In this document: positions 25,762 to 32,627 of the stretch, in pieces
How positions within the stretch are numbered: position 1 is the first letter of the stretch
How the letters are laid out: every line of letters begins with the position of its first letter
NCBI GenBank assembly: GCA_041396245.1
Contig: JAWKYW010000003.1
Coordinates: forward strand, 228,072-292,071
From: Desulfobacillus sp041396245
Lineage (GTDB): Bacteria; Pseudomonadota; Gammaproteobacteria; Burkholderiales; Rhodocyclaceae
Direction: 5' to 3'
Length of the DNA: 64,000 nt
Program-made: the position numbers and the translations under genes
The notes under the pieces: model-generated
The model's input: only the letters and a program-made list of their open reading frames with translations
What the model was told of the DNA's origin: nothing
The model's database searches: none

Positions 25762-26659
25762 TCGGGCCGGACGCCGTCCTGCGGCGGCTGACTTTCTCCC
25801 TGCCGGACATGACTCCGGCTGCGGACCGCCCCGCCGCCGGCGCGGTCCTGCCTGCCGCGCCCGGTGAAGGCATCCATGCTCTTCGCGATGCCGAAGAAGC
25901 CCATCAGCGCATCGAACCACGCCACCGGCAGCAGGCGCAGCGGGAAGGCGCAGCGCACGAACCAGGGCAGGATCAGCCGCGCCTCGTCGCGCTCGATGGC
26001 GCGCACGATGCGCGCGGCGACGGCCTCCGGCTGCATGATCGGCAGCAGCAGCGGAAAGCGCGTGCGCACGCCCTCGAACATGCCGGTGCTGATGTAGAAG
26101 GGACAGACGACGGTGGTCCGCACCGGCGCGCCGTCGTGCTTCAGCTCCAGGCGCAGCGACTCGTCGAAGGCGATGGCGGCGGCCTTGCTGGCGGAATAGT
26201 CGGCCAGGCGCGGCACGGCGGCGATGCCCGAGGCCGAGGCGATGGTGACGATATGCCCCCTGCCCTGCGCCAGCATGCCGGGCAGGAAGGCGCGCACCGT
26301 GCGGAAATGCGCCAGGGTGTTCACCGCAAAGGTGCGCTCGACCTCGCGTCGGTCGCCTCCAGCAGCGGCTTGCCGTCGACGATGCCGGCGTTGTTGATGA
26401 GCACGTCGACCGCGCCGTGCTCCTGCAGCGTGCGCGCGGCGGCGGCCTCGATGGATTCGCGCCCGGCGAGGTTGCAGGCAACCACCGAAGCCTGCCCGCC
26501 CGCCCCGGCGATCTCGCCGGCCACGCCCTCCAGCGCCGCCGCATCCTGGTCCCACAAAATCAGCCGCCCGCCCCTCCCGGCGATCTTCAACGCCATCAGC
26601 CGCCCGATGCCGCTGGCGGCGCCGGTGATCAGCACCCTGCGATTCCTGAAGTCGGTCAT
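25722..26659 (-). pseudogene. short-chain dehydrogenase/reductase, broken by a 1-base frameshift
   Basis: The first part (from the ATG at 26659) has the Rossmann motif TGAASGIG and the NNAG motif. The second part, in another frame, has the catalytic SAS...YSASK region and an SDR C-terminus. Between 26345 and 26346 one base appears to be missing: restoring it converts DARSS into DAEVERTFAVNTLAHF, the expected SDR sequence. Either the gene is a recent pseudogene or the assembly has an error. The second frame runs to 25722, overlapping the CHAT gene end and an S23 copy, so the native C-terminus may lie earlier. Confidence 0.82.
25773..25795 (+). repeat. S23 motif copy after the CHAT gene
   Basis: GCCGT at 25773 and GCTGACTTT at 25787-25795. 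The left arm forms CGCCG-tcctg-CGGCG. It begins 11 bp after the CHAT stop. Confidence 0.7.
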
Positions 26660-26719
26660 GCGTTTCTCCCTGCGGCAGCTTCTGTAGGCAGGGGCATTAT
26701 GGCGCAGGCACGAATATGC

Positions 26720-26742
26720 GCCGTATCATGGAGACTGATTTT
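26720..26742 (+). repeat. S23 motif variant
   Basis: GCCGT, N9, then ACTGATTTT: one mismatch (C to T) in the conserved arm. Confidence 0.45.
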
Positions 26743-26751
26743 GTGCGACTC

Positions 26752-26943
26752 CTATCGGCCAGGAGCGGCCATGGCAATGCCAAAAAGACTGGCAGCCTGA
26801 CGCGGAGGTCAGCCTTCAGGCCGGCGCAACGCGGCACTTGCCCGTGACCGCCAAAGTCGGCCTGAAGGCCCGAGCCTACAAACATAAACGGCCGCAATCG
26901 GGTCGAAAGCGGCCCGATAAAAAGTCAGTCTCCGCAGTACGGC
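26752..26943. repeat. composite intergenic repeat, copy 2, with decayed REP-A pair
   Basis: Shares CTATCGGCCAGGAGCGG, CTACAAACATA, CGGCCGCAA and GGGTCGAA with 9541-9685 in the same order. The REP-A arms (26804-26830 and 26856-26879) are degenerate, so this is probably the older copy. Confidence 0.6.
26921..26943 (-). repeat. S23 motif copy
   Basis: AAAGTCAGT at 26921-26929 and ACGGC at 26939-26943. Together with the diverged plus-strand copy at 26951-26973 it forms a head-to-head pair, like the one at 27551-27600. Confidence 0.65.
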
Positions 26944-26950
26944 AACGCAC

Positions 26951-26973
26951 GCCGCACCCCGGCGACTGGCTTC
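26951..26973 (+). repeat. S23 motif, diverged
   Basis: GCCGC, N9, ACTGGCTTC: two mismatches to the conserved arm. Recognised mainly through its pairing with 26921-26943. Confidence 0.3.
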
Positions 26974-27012
26974 CAACCAAATTTAAAAGTACCAGAGTCG
27001 ATTCCTTCCCCC

Positions 27013-27525
27013 ATGATCCCGAATGTCCACATCAGAAACGAAACCGGCGCCGACGCGGGCGCAATCACCGAGGTGACCGTCGCCGCGTTCAAGACCCTGG
27101 AAATCAGCCATCACACCGAGCAGTTCATCGTCGCGGCGCTGCGCGCCGCCAGCGCGCTTGCAGTGTCGCTCATCGCGGAACGGGATGGCCGCGTGGTCGG
27201 CCACATTGCCTTCTCTCCCGTGATCCTTTCGGACGGCACGCTGGACTGGTACGGCCTGGGGCCGGTGTCGGTGCTGCCGGAGCTTCAGCGGCAGGGCATC
27301 GGCCGGGCCCTGGTGAAGAAAGGCCTGTCGCGGCTGAAGGACATGCATGCCCGGGGATGCTGCCTGGTCGGGCATCCGGACTATTACCGCCAATTCGGCT
27401 TCAGGAATGCGCCGGGCCTGGCGCTCGAAGGCGTGCCGCCGGAATTCTTCTTCGCCCTGCCCTTCGATAGCCCCATGCCGCAGGGCGCCGTCGTTTTCCA
27501 CGCGGCATTCGGCGCGACGGGCTAG
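27013..27525 (+). CDS. GNAT family N-acetyltransferase
   Basis: Acetyl-CoA-dependent transferase of 170 aa. The fold's hallmark Q/RxxGxG/A is QRQGIGRALVKKGL (about residues 94-107), preceded by LGPVSVLPEL. The C-terminal YYRQFGFRNAPGL and the PPEFFFALPF stretch resemble the YhbS-type group of putative acetyltransferases. Substrate unknown. It stands alone among repeats and is bracketed by S23 pairs on both sides. Confidence 0.88.
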   Translation: MIPNVHIRNETGADAGAITEVTVAAFKTLEISHHTEQFIVAALRAASALAVSLIAERDGRVVGHIAFSPVILSDGTLDWYGLGPVSVLPELQRQGIGRALVKKGLSRLKDMHARGCCLVGHPDYYRQFGFRNAPGLALEGVPPEFFFALPFDSPMPQGAVVFHAAFGATG

Positions 27526-27550
27526 CAACCCGGACAACCGCCTCCGGGTA

Positions 27551-27600
27551 AAAGTCAGTCACCATGGGACGGCGCACGCCGTGCCGCAGCGACCGACTTT
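27551..27600. terminator. head-to-head S23 pair, possible bidirectional terminator
   Basis: A minus-strand exact copy (27551-27573) and a plus-strand copy with one mismatch (27578-27600, ACCGACTTT) face each other across 4 bp. Together they form a long interrupted inverted repeat with A-rich left and T-rich right ends. It lies just past the GNAT stop. Inverted pairs of uptake sequences are known to act as terminators in Neisseria; that role here is inferred. Confidence 0.55.
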
Positions 27601-27632
27601 CAGCCGATTCGCTCGATGAACACCGCCATCGC
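27600..27632 (-). repeat. alpha/beta hydrolase 3'-end remnant, copy 1 (most diverged)
   Basis: Reads MAVFIERIG plus a TGA stop on the minus strand, matching MAGFIERIS-stop of the intact hydrolase gene at 29151. It directly abuts the S23 pair. Confidence 0.6.
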
Positions 27633-27681
27633 TGCAGTCCGGCCCTCGCGGCCACACCCCCAGCCTGTCCCCAAAAAGCCA

Positions 27682-27724
27682 TTGCCGGCCTGAGGTACTG
27701 TACGTATAATTCAACGTACTGTAC
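27682..27724 (+). promoter_or_regulatory. promoter/operator of the PIN-toxin module
   Basis: -35 TTGCCG (27682-27687), 17-bp spacer, -10 TATAAT (27705-27710). Two copies of the palindrome GTACTGTAC (27695-27703 and 27716-27724) flank the -10, the arrangement expected for autorepression by the antitoxin. Confidence 0.75.
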
Positions 27725-27738
27725 ATCTGGAGCCCGTC

Positions 27739-27978
27739 ATGCAGAAACTATCGATAACCGCCCTGCGCCAGAAGCTGTTCCAGGTGGCCGATGAGGTGCT
27801 GGAAAGCGGCATACCCGTCGCCATCGAACGCCGCGGCAAGACCCTGCTGCTGGTGGCCGAGAATGCCGGCAAGTCCCGCCTGGCCGCCCTCAAGCGCCGC
27901 AAGCTCATCAAGGGCGATGCGGCGGATCTCGTCAACACCAGGGTAGGCGAATGGCGCGAACCGAAAAACCTGGGCTGA
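27739..27978 (+). CDS. Phd/YefM-like antitoxin
   Basis: Antitoxin of 79 aa for the PIN-domain protein encoded next. The N-terminal half (SITALRQKLFQVADEVLESG, then PVAIERRGKTLLLVAE) is the Phd/YefM DNA-binding fold. The C-terminus (LINTRVGEWREPKN-like) should wrap the toxin. It overlaps the toxin gene by 28 bp, and its operator-like palindromes straddle the promoter. Expected to neutralise the nuclease and repress the operon. Confidence 0.85.
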   Translation: MQKLSITALRQKLFQVADEVLESGIPVAIERRGKTLLLVAENAGKSRLAALKRRKLIKGDAADLVNTRVGEWREPKNLG

Positions 27979-28349
27979 TCCATCTCGACACGCACGTGGT
28001 CTGCTGGCTGTACGAGGCCAGGATCGACCTGCTGTCCGACGCCGCCCGCGCCGCCATCGAGGCCGGGCGGCTTTTCGTTTCCCCGATCGTCGACCTGGAG
28101 TTGCAGTACCTGCACGAGATCGGACGCATCGGCAAGGGACCGGCCGCGGTGCTCTCGGCCCTCGCCGCCGAGATCGGCCTGGCAATCGATCAGCAGCCCC
28201 TTGAGAAGATCGTCGGCCGCGCCCGGGAACTCCACTGGACGCGCGATCCCTTCGACCGTCTCATTGTCGCCACCTCGCTGCTTTCGGGCGGACACCTGGT
28301 GACGAAAGACACCCTCATCAGGAAGCACTGCAAGTCGGCGCTCTGGTAG
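27951..28349 (+). CDS. PIN-domain toxin (VapC-like)
   Basis: Predicted Mg-dependent RNase toxin, 132 aa. The acidic PIN residues are visible: Asp in HLDTHVVCWLY (about residue 13), Glu in VDLELQYLHEI (about 48), and Asp in TRDPFDRLIVATSL (about 100-103). The LDTHVVCWLY start matches PIN proteins paired with Phd-type antitoxins. It ends 8 bp before an S23 copy. Part of a two-gene module lying between two copies of a hydrolase 3' end. Confidence 0.88.
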   Translation: MARTEKPGLIHLDTHVVCWLYEARIDLLSDAARAAIEAGRLFVSPIVDLELQYLHEIGRIGKGPAAVLSALAAEIGLAIDQQPLEKIVGRARELHWTRDPFDRLIVATSLLSGGHLVTKDTLIRKHCKSALW

Positions 28350-28357
28350 CCCGCGCC

Positions 28358-28380
28358 GCCGTACCGCAGCGACTGACTTT
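28358..28380 (+). repeat. S23 motif copy
   Basis: GCCGT at 28358-28362 and ACTGACTTT at 28372-28380. Its last base is the first base of the second hydrolase-end copy. Confidence 0.7.
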
Positions 28381-28485
28381 TAAGAAATCCGCTCGATGAA
28401 CCCCGCCATCGCGTCAAGCGTGGCCTGGGGCTGGTCCTTGTGCGGGGAGTGGCAGCAGCAGGGGGATCTCTGCACTTCGATGCCG
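28380..28485 (-). pseudogene. alpha/beta hydrolase 3'-end duplicate, copy 2
   Basis: On the minus strand this encodes about the last 30-35 residues of the hydrolase at 29151-29921, ending MAGFIERIS and TAA. Identity to the intact gene is near complete for about 65 bp and then fades by about 28485. There is no upstream reading frame or start, so it is a gene fragment. Confidence 0.75.
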
Positions 28486-28525
28486 GGCGCTCAGTACGCC
28501 ACCGATTGCTGACCTGACGCACCGG

Positions 28526-28554
28526 TTGCCTATTGTGGAGCGCGGAAGCATAAT
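28526..28554 (+). promoter_or_regulatory. hicBA promoter
   Basis: -35 TTGCCT (28526-28531), 17-bp spacer, -10 CATAAT (28549-28554), 29 bp before the hicB start. Confidence 0.6.
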
Positions 28555-28583
28555 TTGTTTCAGATGCAATTCAGGAGCCAGTC

Positions 28584-28793
28584 ATGAAGGTCTATTCGGC
28601 GGTAATCGAGCGGTGCCCGCAAACGGGCTTGTTCGTCGGTTTCGTGCCCGGTTTCCCCGGCGCCCATTCCCAGGGTGAAACGCTGGATGAGGTCAATCGA
28701 AACCTGCACGACGTTATTGAAATGCTTCTCGAAGACGGCGAACCCAAGCTTGAGTCCGAGTTTGTCGGAGTTCAGAACGTTGCCATAGCCTGA
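28584..28793 (+). CDS. hicB: HicB-like antitoxin
   Basis: Antitoxin of 69 aa with the partial RNase-H-like HicB fold: YSAVIERCPQTGLFVGFVPGFPG, then GETLDEVNRNLHDVIEMLLEDGE. Short form without an obvious C-terminal DNA-binding helix-turn-helix. AGGAG lies 8 bp before the ATG. The downstream gene encodes its partner HicA after a 3-bp gap. The order hicB then hicA is the less common one. Expected to bind and silence the HicA RNase. Confidence 0.88.
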   Translation: MKVYSAVIERCPQTGLFVGFVPGFPGAHSQGETLDEVNRNLHDVIEMLLEDGEPKLESEFVGVQNVAIA

Positions 28794-28796
28794 GTC

Positions 28797-29021
28797 ATGG
28801 GCAATGTTCCCGTCCTCAAACCCAATGAAGTCATAGCCATTCTCATCAAACTCGGCTTCACCGAAGTTCGCCAACGCGGCTCACACAAACAATTCCGCGA
28901 CGCTTCCGGCCGCTGCACGACGGTTCCGTTTCATCAAGGCCGCGACATCTCCCCGATCCTGCTTCGTCAAATCGCCAAGGACATTGGCCTTGCGCTCGAC
29001 GAATTGCTTAAGCACAGATAG
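28797..29021 (+). CDS. hicA: HicA mRNA interferase toxin
   Basis: Toxin of 74 aa with the double-stranded-RNA-binding-like HicA fold. The catalytic histidine is in RQRGSHKQFRDASG (about residue 29), and TTVPFHQGRDISPILLRQIAKDIGL is the usual C-terminal half. It cleaves mRNA in characterised systems. It lies directly downstream of hicB, and both sit between two copies of the hydrolase 3' end. Confidence 0.92.
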   Translation: MGNVPVLKPNEVIAILIKLGFTEVRQRGSHKQFRDASGRCTTVPFHQGRDISPILLRQIAKDIGLALDELLKHR

Positions 29022-29072
29022 ATCATCCCGCACGGTCGCCGCTCGATGGCGCCGTGCTATGCGGCTGCGCTC

Positions 29073-29095
29073 GCCGTGTTGCGGCGACTGACTTT
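29073..29095 (+). repeat. S23 motif copy after hicA
   Basis: GCCGT at 29073-29077 and ACTGACTTT at 29087-29095; stem CGCCG-tgttg-CGGCG. A 55-bp stretch with a small GCCCG/CGGGC hairpin separates it from the hydrolase stop. Confidence 0.7.
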
Positions 29096-29150
29096 AGTTC
29101 CGGCATAACGCCCGCTCACACGGGCATTAGCCTTCTCTGAAACTTCGTTT

Positions 29151-29921
29151 TCAGGAAATCCGCTCGATGAACCCCGCCATCGCCTCGAGCGTGGCCTGGG
29201 GCTGGTCCTTGTGCGGGGAGTGGCGGCAGTCGGCGAGCATCAGTACTTCGACCTCGCCTTTCGCCTGCTTGCGGATGGCCTCGACCTGCGCCGGCGTGCC
29301 GTACTCGTCGTCCTCGCCTTGAATGGCGAGGACCGGGCAGGCCACCTTCGGCAGATATTCCTCGATGTTCCAGGCGCGGAAATCCGGGTGCAGCCAGATG
29401 TCGTTCCAGCCCCGGAAGGTTTTCGTGGAATCGCGGTGGTACTTGCCGAGCTTCTGCGCAAGGTCGGTGGTCTCGAAGGTCACCTTGGCCTGGGCGATGC
29501 TGGCGATGGAAATATCCTCGACGAAGACGTGCGGCGCCATGAGGATGAGGCCGGCGACTGCCCTCCCCGCGCCGCCGGCGTGGATCAGCGCGATGGAGCC
29601 GCCGTCGGAATGGCCGACCAGCACCGGCTTGTCGATGCCGAGCTGGTCGAGCAGCTCGGTCAGCGCCACCAGCGCCTCGTCGTGCATGTAGCGCACGCCG
29701 AAGGCTTCCGTGAGAACGTCGGACTCGCCGTAGCCGTAGCGCGAGTACACCAGCGTGCGGCAGCCGGTGGCGGCGGCGACCTTCGCCGGGAAGTCGCGCC
29801 ACATCGCCAGCGAGCCGAGGCCCTCGTGCAGGAAGACCAGCGTCGGGCGGTTGAGCTGGTGGGCGGGGATGAGGCGGTATTCGAGCTTGCGGCCGGCGGC
29901 CTGGATGAAACCGGTTTGCAT
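29151..29921 (-). CDS. alpha/beta hydrolase
   Basis: Cytoplasmic alpha/beta-hydrolase-fold enzyme, 256 aa. The oxyanion region is VFLHEGLGSLAMW (about residues 29-41), the nucleophile elbow is VGHSDGGSIAL (Ser near residue 103), an acid candidate is in IQGEDDEYGT, and the catalytic His is in DCRHSPHKDQP. The HEGLGS motif is shared with esterase/lactonase-like members found in aromatic-degradation clusters. It lies downstream of the liv genes on the same strand, so it may act on an aromatic-ring or CoA-ester metabolite. Its 3' end is duplicated twice to the left. Confidence 0.88.
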   Translation of the reverse strand: MQTGFIQAAGRKLEYRLIPAHQLNRPTLVFLHEGLGSLAMWRDFPAKVAAATGCRTLVYSRYGYGESDVLTEAFGVRYMHDEALVALTELLDQLGIDKPVLVGHSDGGSIALIHAGGAGRAVAGLILMAPHVFVEDISIASIAQAKVTFETTDLAQKLGKYHRDSTKTFRGWNDIWLHPDFRAWNIEEYLPKVACPVLAIQGEDDEYGTPAQVEAIRKQAKGEVEVLMLADCRHSPHKDQPQATLEAMAGFIERIS

Positions 29922-29940
29922 GCCTTAAGGAAAACCCTTA

Positions 29941-30025
29941 ACCACAGAGACACAGAGACACAGAGAAAAGCAAAGCACTGCTTTTCATTTCGGGTTGCCT
30001 CTGTGTCTCTGTGTCTCTGTGGTTC
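29941..30025. repeat. CCACAGAGACACAGAG inverted repeat, copy 1
   Basis: The 26-bp arm at 29941-29966 (AACCACAGAGACACAGAG...) has an exact inverted counterpart at 30000-30025, with a smaller AAAAGCA/TGCTTTT hairpin in the loop. This sequence type recurs in many unrelated environmental bacterial genomes. Second copy at 43639-43708. Confidence 0.85.
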
Positions 30026-30037
30026 ATGGTTTTGACT

Positions 30038-30856
30038 CTAAACGCCAAGGAAGCGGTGCATCAGTTCCTCGTTGTCGGACAGCTCGTTCGATGAGCCGGC
30101 GAAGACGACGCGGCCCTTGACGATCACCACGCTGCGGTCGGCGAGCGCCATCACGGCGCCGTAGTTCTTGTCCACGATCACGGTGGCGATGCCGGAGGCG
30201 CGGATGGTGCGGATGATGTTCCAGATCTCGCGGGCGATGAGCGGGGCGAGGCCTTCGGTGGCTTCATCCAGGATGAGCAGGTCGGGATTCGTCATCAGCG
30301 CGCGGCCGATGGTGAGCATCTGCTGCTCGCCGCCGGAGAGCTGGGCGCCGCCGTGGTTGATGCGCTCGGACAGGCGCGGGAAGGTGGCCATGACGCGCTC
30401 GAAGTCCCATTCCCTGCGGCCGTCGACGCCTGAACGCGCCGCCATGACGAGGTTCTCGCGCACCGTCAGGTTGGGGAAGATGCCGCGGCCCTCCGGCACG
30501 TAGGCGACGCCGGCGCGGGCGATGGCGTGGGTCGCGGCCTGCGTCATGTCGCGGCCGCGCACGCGCACACTGCCCTCCTTCGGCCGCACCAGGCCGAGCA
30601 TGGACTTGATCAGCGTGGTCTTGCCCATGCCGTTCCTGCCCATCAGGCCGATGCATTCGCCGCGGGCAACGCTGAAATCCACGCCGTGCAGGATGTGGCT
30701 GACGCCGTAGAAGCTGTGCAGGCCGTGGGCCTCCAATAACAGCTCAGGCGACGGGCCGCCCCGAGCCTGGGCAGCGTCGACCTGCGAGCGCGGCGAGCCG
30801 GCGTCACCCCCTTCCGCGGGAAGGGGGCCGGGGGGAAGGCCCACAATATCAGCCAT
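30038..30856 (-). CDS. livF: branched-chain-type ABC transporter ATP-binding protein LivF
   Basis: One of two ATPases of a Liv/HAAT-family importer, presumably for benzoate or a related aromatic acid given the gene context. Walker A is GRNGMGKTT, the signature LSGGEQQ, Walker B LLILDEATEGLAP, typical of LivF. The first ~35 residues (LPPGPLPAEGGDAGSPRS...) are absent from usual LivF. They derive from a G/C-rich inverted repeat (30807-30840), so either the repeat was inserted in the coding region or the true start is later. The start overlaps the livG stop by 8 bp. Confidence 0.9.
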   Translation of the reverse strand: MADIVGLPPGPLPAEGGDAGSPRSQVDAAQARGGPSPELLLEAHGLHSFYGVSHILHGVDFSVARGECIGLMGRNGMGKTTLIKSMLGLVRPKEGSVRVRGRDMTQAATHAIARAGVAYVPEGRGIFPNLTVRENLVMAARSGVDGRREWDFERVMATFPRLSERINHGGAQLSGGEQQMLTIGRALMTNPDLLILDEATEGLAPLIAREIWNIIRTIRASGIATVIVDKNYGAVMALADRSVVIVKGRVVFAGSSNELSDNEELMHRFLGV

Positions 30857-31610
30857 GGAGGTTGTCCTCCCCGCCGAGGTAGGCGAGCTGCACGGCCGGG
30901 CTGTTGCGCACCGCCTCGGGCGTGCCGGATTCGATGACTTCGCCGTTCACCATGACCGTCAGCTTGTGCGCCACGGCGAAGACGGCGTCCATGTCGTGCT
31001 CGATGAGCATGATGGCGTGCCGCTCTGAGAGCTTCCTGATCAGCTCGACCATGCGGTGGGATTCGTGCGGGCCCATGCCGGCGAGCGGCTCGTCGAGCAG
31101 CAGCAGGCGCGGGCGCGTCGCCAGGCACATGGCGATCTCGAGCTGGCGCTGTTCGCCGTGCGAGAGCGTGGCGGCGACGCGGTCGCGCCGGTGCGCCAGC
31201 CCGGCCGCTTCCATCGCCTCCTCGGCCAGGCGACTAATGTCGGCGAAGGCGCCGGCGCCGGCCCAGACGCGCCAGGGGCGTGGCGCGCGCGATTGCGCGG
31301 CGAGGCGACAGTTTTCGAACACCGTGAAGGGCAGGAAGATGTTGGTCTTCTGGTAGCTGCGGCCGACGCCGAGGCGGGAAATGGTGTCGGACTTGAGCCC
31401 GGCGATGTCGCGGCCTTCGAACTGCACGCTGCCGGAGCTCGGCGGCAGGTCGCCCGAGAGCAGGTTGGTCAGCGTCGATTTGCCGGCGCCGTTGGGGCCG
31501 ATGACGGCATGCACCTCGCCGACATGCAGTTCCAGCGTGACCTTGTCGACGGCGACGAGGCCGCCGAAGCGCCGGGTCAGTTCGCGCGTGCGGAGAATGG
31601 GTTCACTCAT
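30849..31610 (-). CDS. livG: branched-chain-type ABC transporter ATP-binding protein LivG
   Basis: Second ATPase of the importer, 253 aa. Walker A GPNGAGKST, signature LSHGEQRQLEIAM (LSHGE is the LivG form), Walker B LLLLDEPLAGMG and H-loop IEHDMD. The C-terminal GEVIESGTPEAVRNSPAVQLAYLG is characteristic of LivG. The start overlaps the livM stop by 4 bp. Works with LivF, LivH, LivM and the periplasmic binding protein at 33650-34858. Confidence 0.94.
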   Translation of the reverse strand: MSEPILRTRELTRRFGGLVAVDKVTLELHVGEVHAVIGPNGAGKSTLTNLLSGDLPPSSGSVQFEGRDIAGLKSDTISRLGVGRSYQKTNIFLPFTVFENCRLAAQSRAPRPWRVWAGAGAFADISRLAEEAMEAAGLAHRRDRVAATLSHGEQRQLEIAMCLATRPRLLLLDEPLAGMGPHESHRMVELIRKLSERHAIMLIEHDMDAVFAVAHKLTVMVNGEVIESGTPEAVRNSPAVQLAYLGGEDNLHG

Positions 31611-32626
31611 GGCGCCCCCTCCGCCTTGCTCCCGGTTTTATCTTCGTCCTCGGGCTCGGTGGCCGCCTCGTGCCTGCGCGCGAACAGGCCGGCCAGGCCC
31701 CGCGGCAGATAGAGCGCCACCAGGATGATGAAGAGGCCCATGCCGAGCTGCCAGTGCTTGGCCCAGGGGCCGAACCAGGCCTGGTTGGAGAAGGCTTCCT
31801 GCATCAGCACGAAGGCGAAGGCGCCCAGCACCGGCCCGTAGAGCGTGCCCATGCCGCCGAGGATGACCATCATCATCACGGCGCCGGACTGGTGCCAGGA
31901 GAGGATTTCCGGATTGACGAAGCCGAACTGCACCGCGGCCAGGTAGCCGGAGAGGCCGCCGAGCGCGCCGGCCAGCACGTAGCTGCCCAGTTTGTAGCGG
32001 AAGACGGGAAAGCCGAGCGCCTGCATGCGGTGCTCGTTGACCTTGATGCCGACCAGCGCCCGGCCGAAGGTCGAGCCGAGCACGCGGTGCAGGAGCAGAT
32101 AGACGGCCAGCATCAGGAGCAGCACCAGCCAGTAGAAGTGCTCGATCTTCTCGAGGTCGGCCAGGGCGAAGCCGCCGATCGCGAGCGTCGGCTTGTTGTA
32201 GATGTAGATGCCGTCGGAGCCGCCGCCGAGGGTGGTGTCGTGGAAGACGAAGTACAGCATCTGGGCGAAGGCCAGCGTCACCATGATGAAGTAGATGCCC
32301 TTGGTGCGCAGCACCAGCAGGCCGGTGACGAGGGCGAAGGCGGCGCAGGCCGCCATCGCCGCCGGCAGCGACCACCACAGGCTGGCCGCCTCGTACTGCG
32401 GCCCGAGCAGGGCGAGCACGTAGCCGGCCAGGCCGAATACGGCGGCATGGCCGAAGCTGACCAGGCCGGTGTAGCCGATCAGCAGATCCAGGCTCATGGC
32501 AAAGATGGCCATGACCATGATCTTGGATATGAGCTGGACATAGAAGGCGCCGCCGAACAGCGGGAAGACCGCCAGCAGCAGCGCGGCGGCGAGGAAGACG
32601 GTGTGCGGCTTGCGAAACGCGGCCAT
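31607..32626 (-). CDS. livM: branched-chain-type ABC transporter permease LivM
   Basis: Integral inner-membrane subunit, 339 aa, about ten hydrophobic segments. The EAA-like cytoplasmic loop GSTFGRALVGIKVNEHRMQALGF and the GGMGTLYGPVLGAFAFV region are typical LivM. The C-terminal tail is charged (EPEDEDKTGSK) and lies in the cytoplasm. It sits directly between livH and livG with minimal gaps. Substrate is inferred only from the neighbouring benzoate genes. Confidence 0.93.
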   Translation of the reverse strand: MAAFRKPHTVFLAAALLLAVFPLFGGAFYVQLISKIMVMAIFAMSLDLLIGYTGLVSFGHAAVFGLAGYVLALLGPQYEAASLWWSLPAAMAACAAFALVTGLLVLRTKGIYFIMVTLAFAQMLYFVFHDTTLGGGSDGIYIYNKPTLAIGGFALADLEKIEHFYWLVLLLMLAVYLLLHRVLGSTFGRALVGIKVNEHRMQALGFPVFRYKLGSYVLAGALGGLSGYLAAVQFGFVNPEILSWHQSGAVMMMVILGGMGTLYGPVLGAFAFVLMQEAFSNQAWFGPWAKHWQLGMGLFIILVALYLPRGLAGLFARRHEAATEPEDEDKTGSKAEGAP

Positions 32627-32627
32627 G

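Larger units (their letters stand above)
26660..27012. other. 353-bp intergenic stretch made largely of repeats
   Basis: No gene is seen. It holds an S23 variant (26720-26742), the second copy of the composite repeat with a decayed REP-A pair (26752-26943), an exact S23 (26921-26943) and a diverged one (26951-26973). A short A/T-rich tract ahead of the GNAT gene (near 26980-26995) may carry its promoter. Confidence 0.7.

Noticed and set aside
23032..26687. Two open frames of more than 1,100 codons across the CHAT/SDR region
   Set aside because: They run through the CHAT gene on the wrong strand or frame; the CHAT frame itself has a signal peptide, catalytic motifs and normal codon use.
28380..28522. 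A separate small gene between the PIN toxin and hicB on the minus strand
   Set aside because: The sequence is the duplicated 3' end of the hydrolase gene, without start codon or ribosome site.
23100..29095. Integron cassette array
   Set aside because: No attC-like core sites, no integron integrase, and the repeat also occurs in core genes; the genes are in both orientations.
29920..30035. Peptide NHRDTETQRK-like frames
   Set aside because: They are translations of the CCACAGAG repeat and its inverted arm, not genes.
30807..30840. G/C-rich inverted repeat as the terminator of livG
   Set aside because: It lies inside the livF frame, has no U tract, and livF must be transcribed through it.
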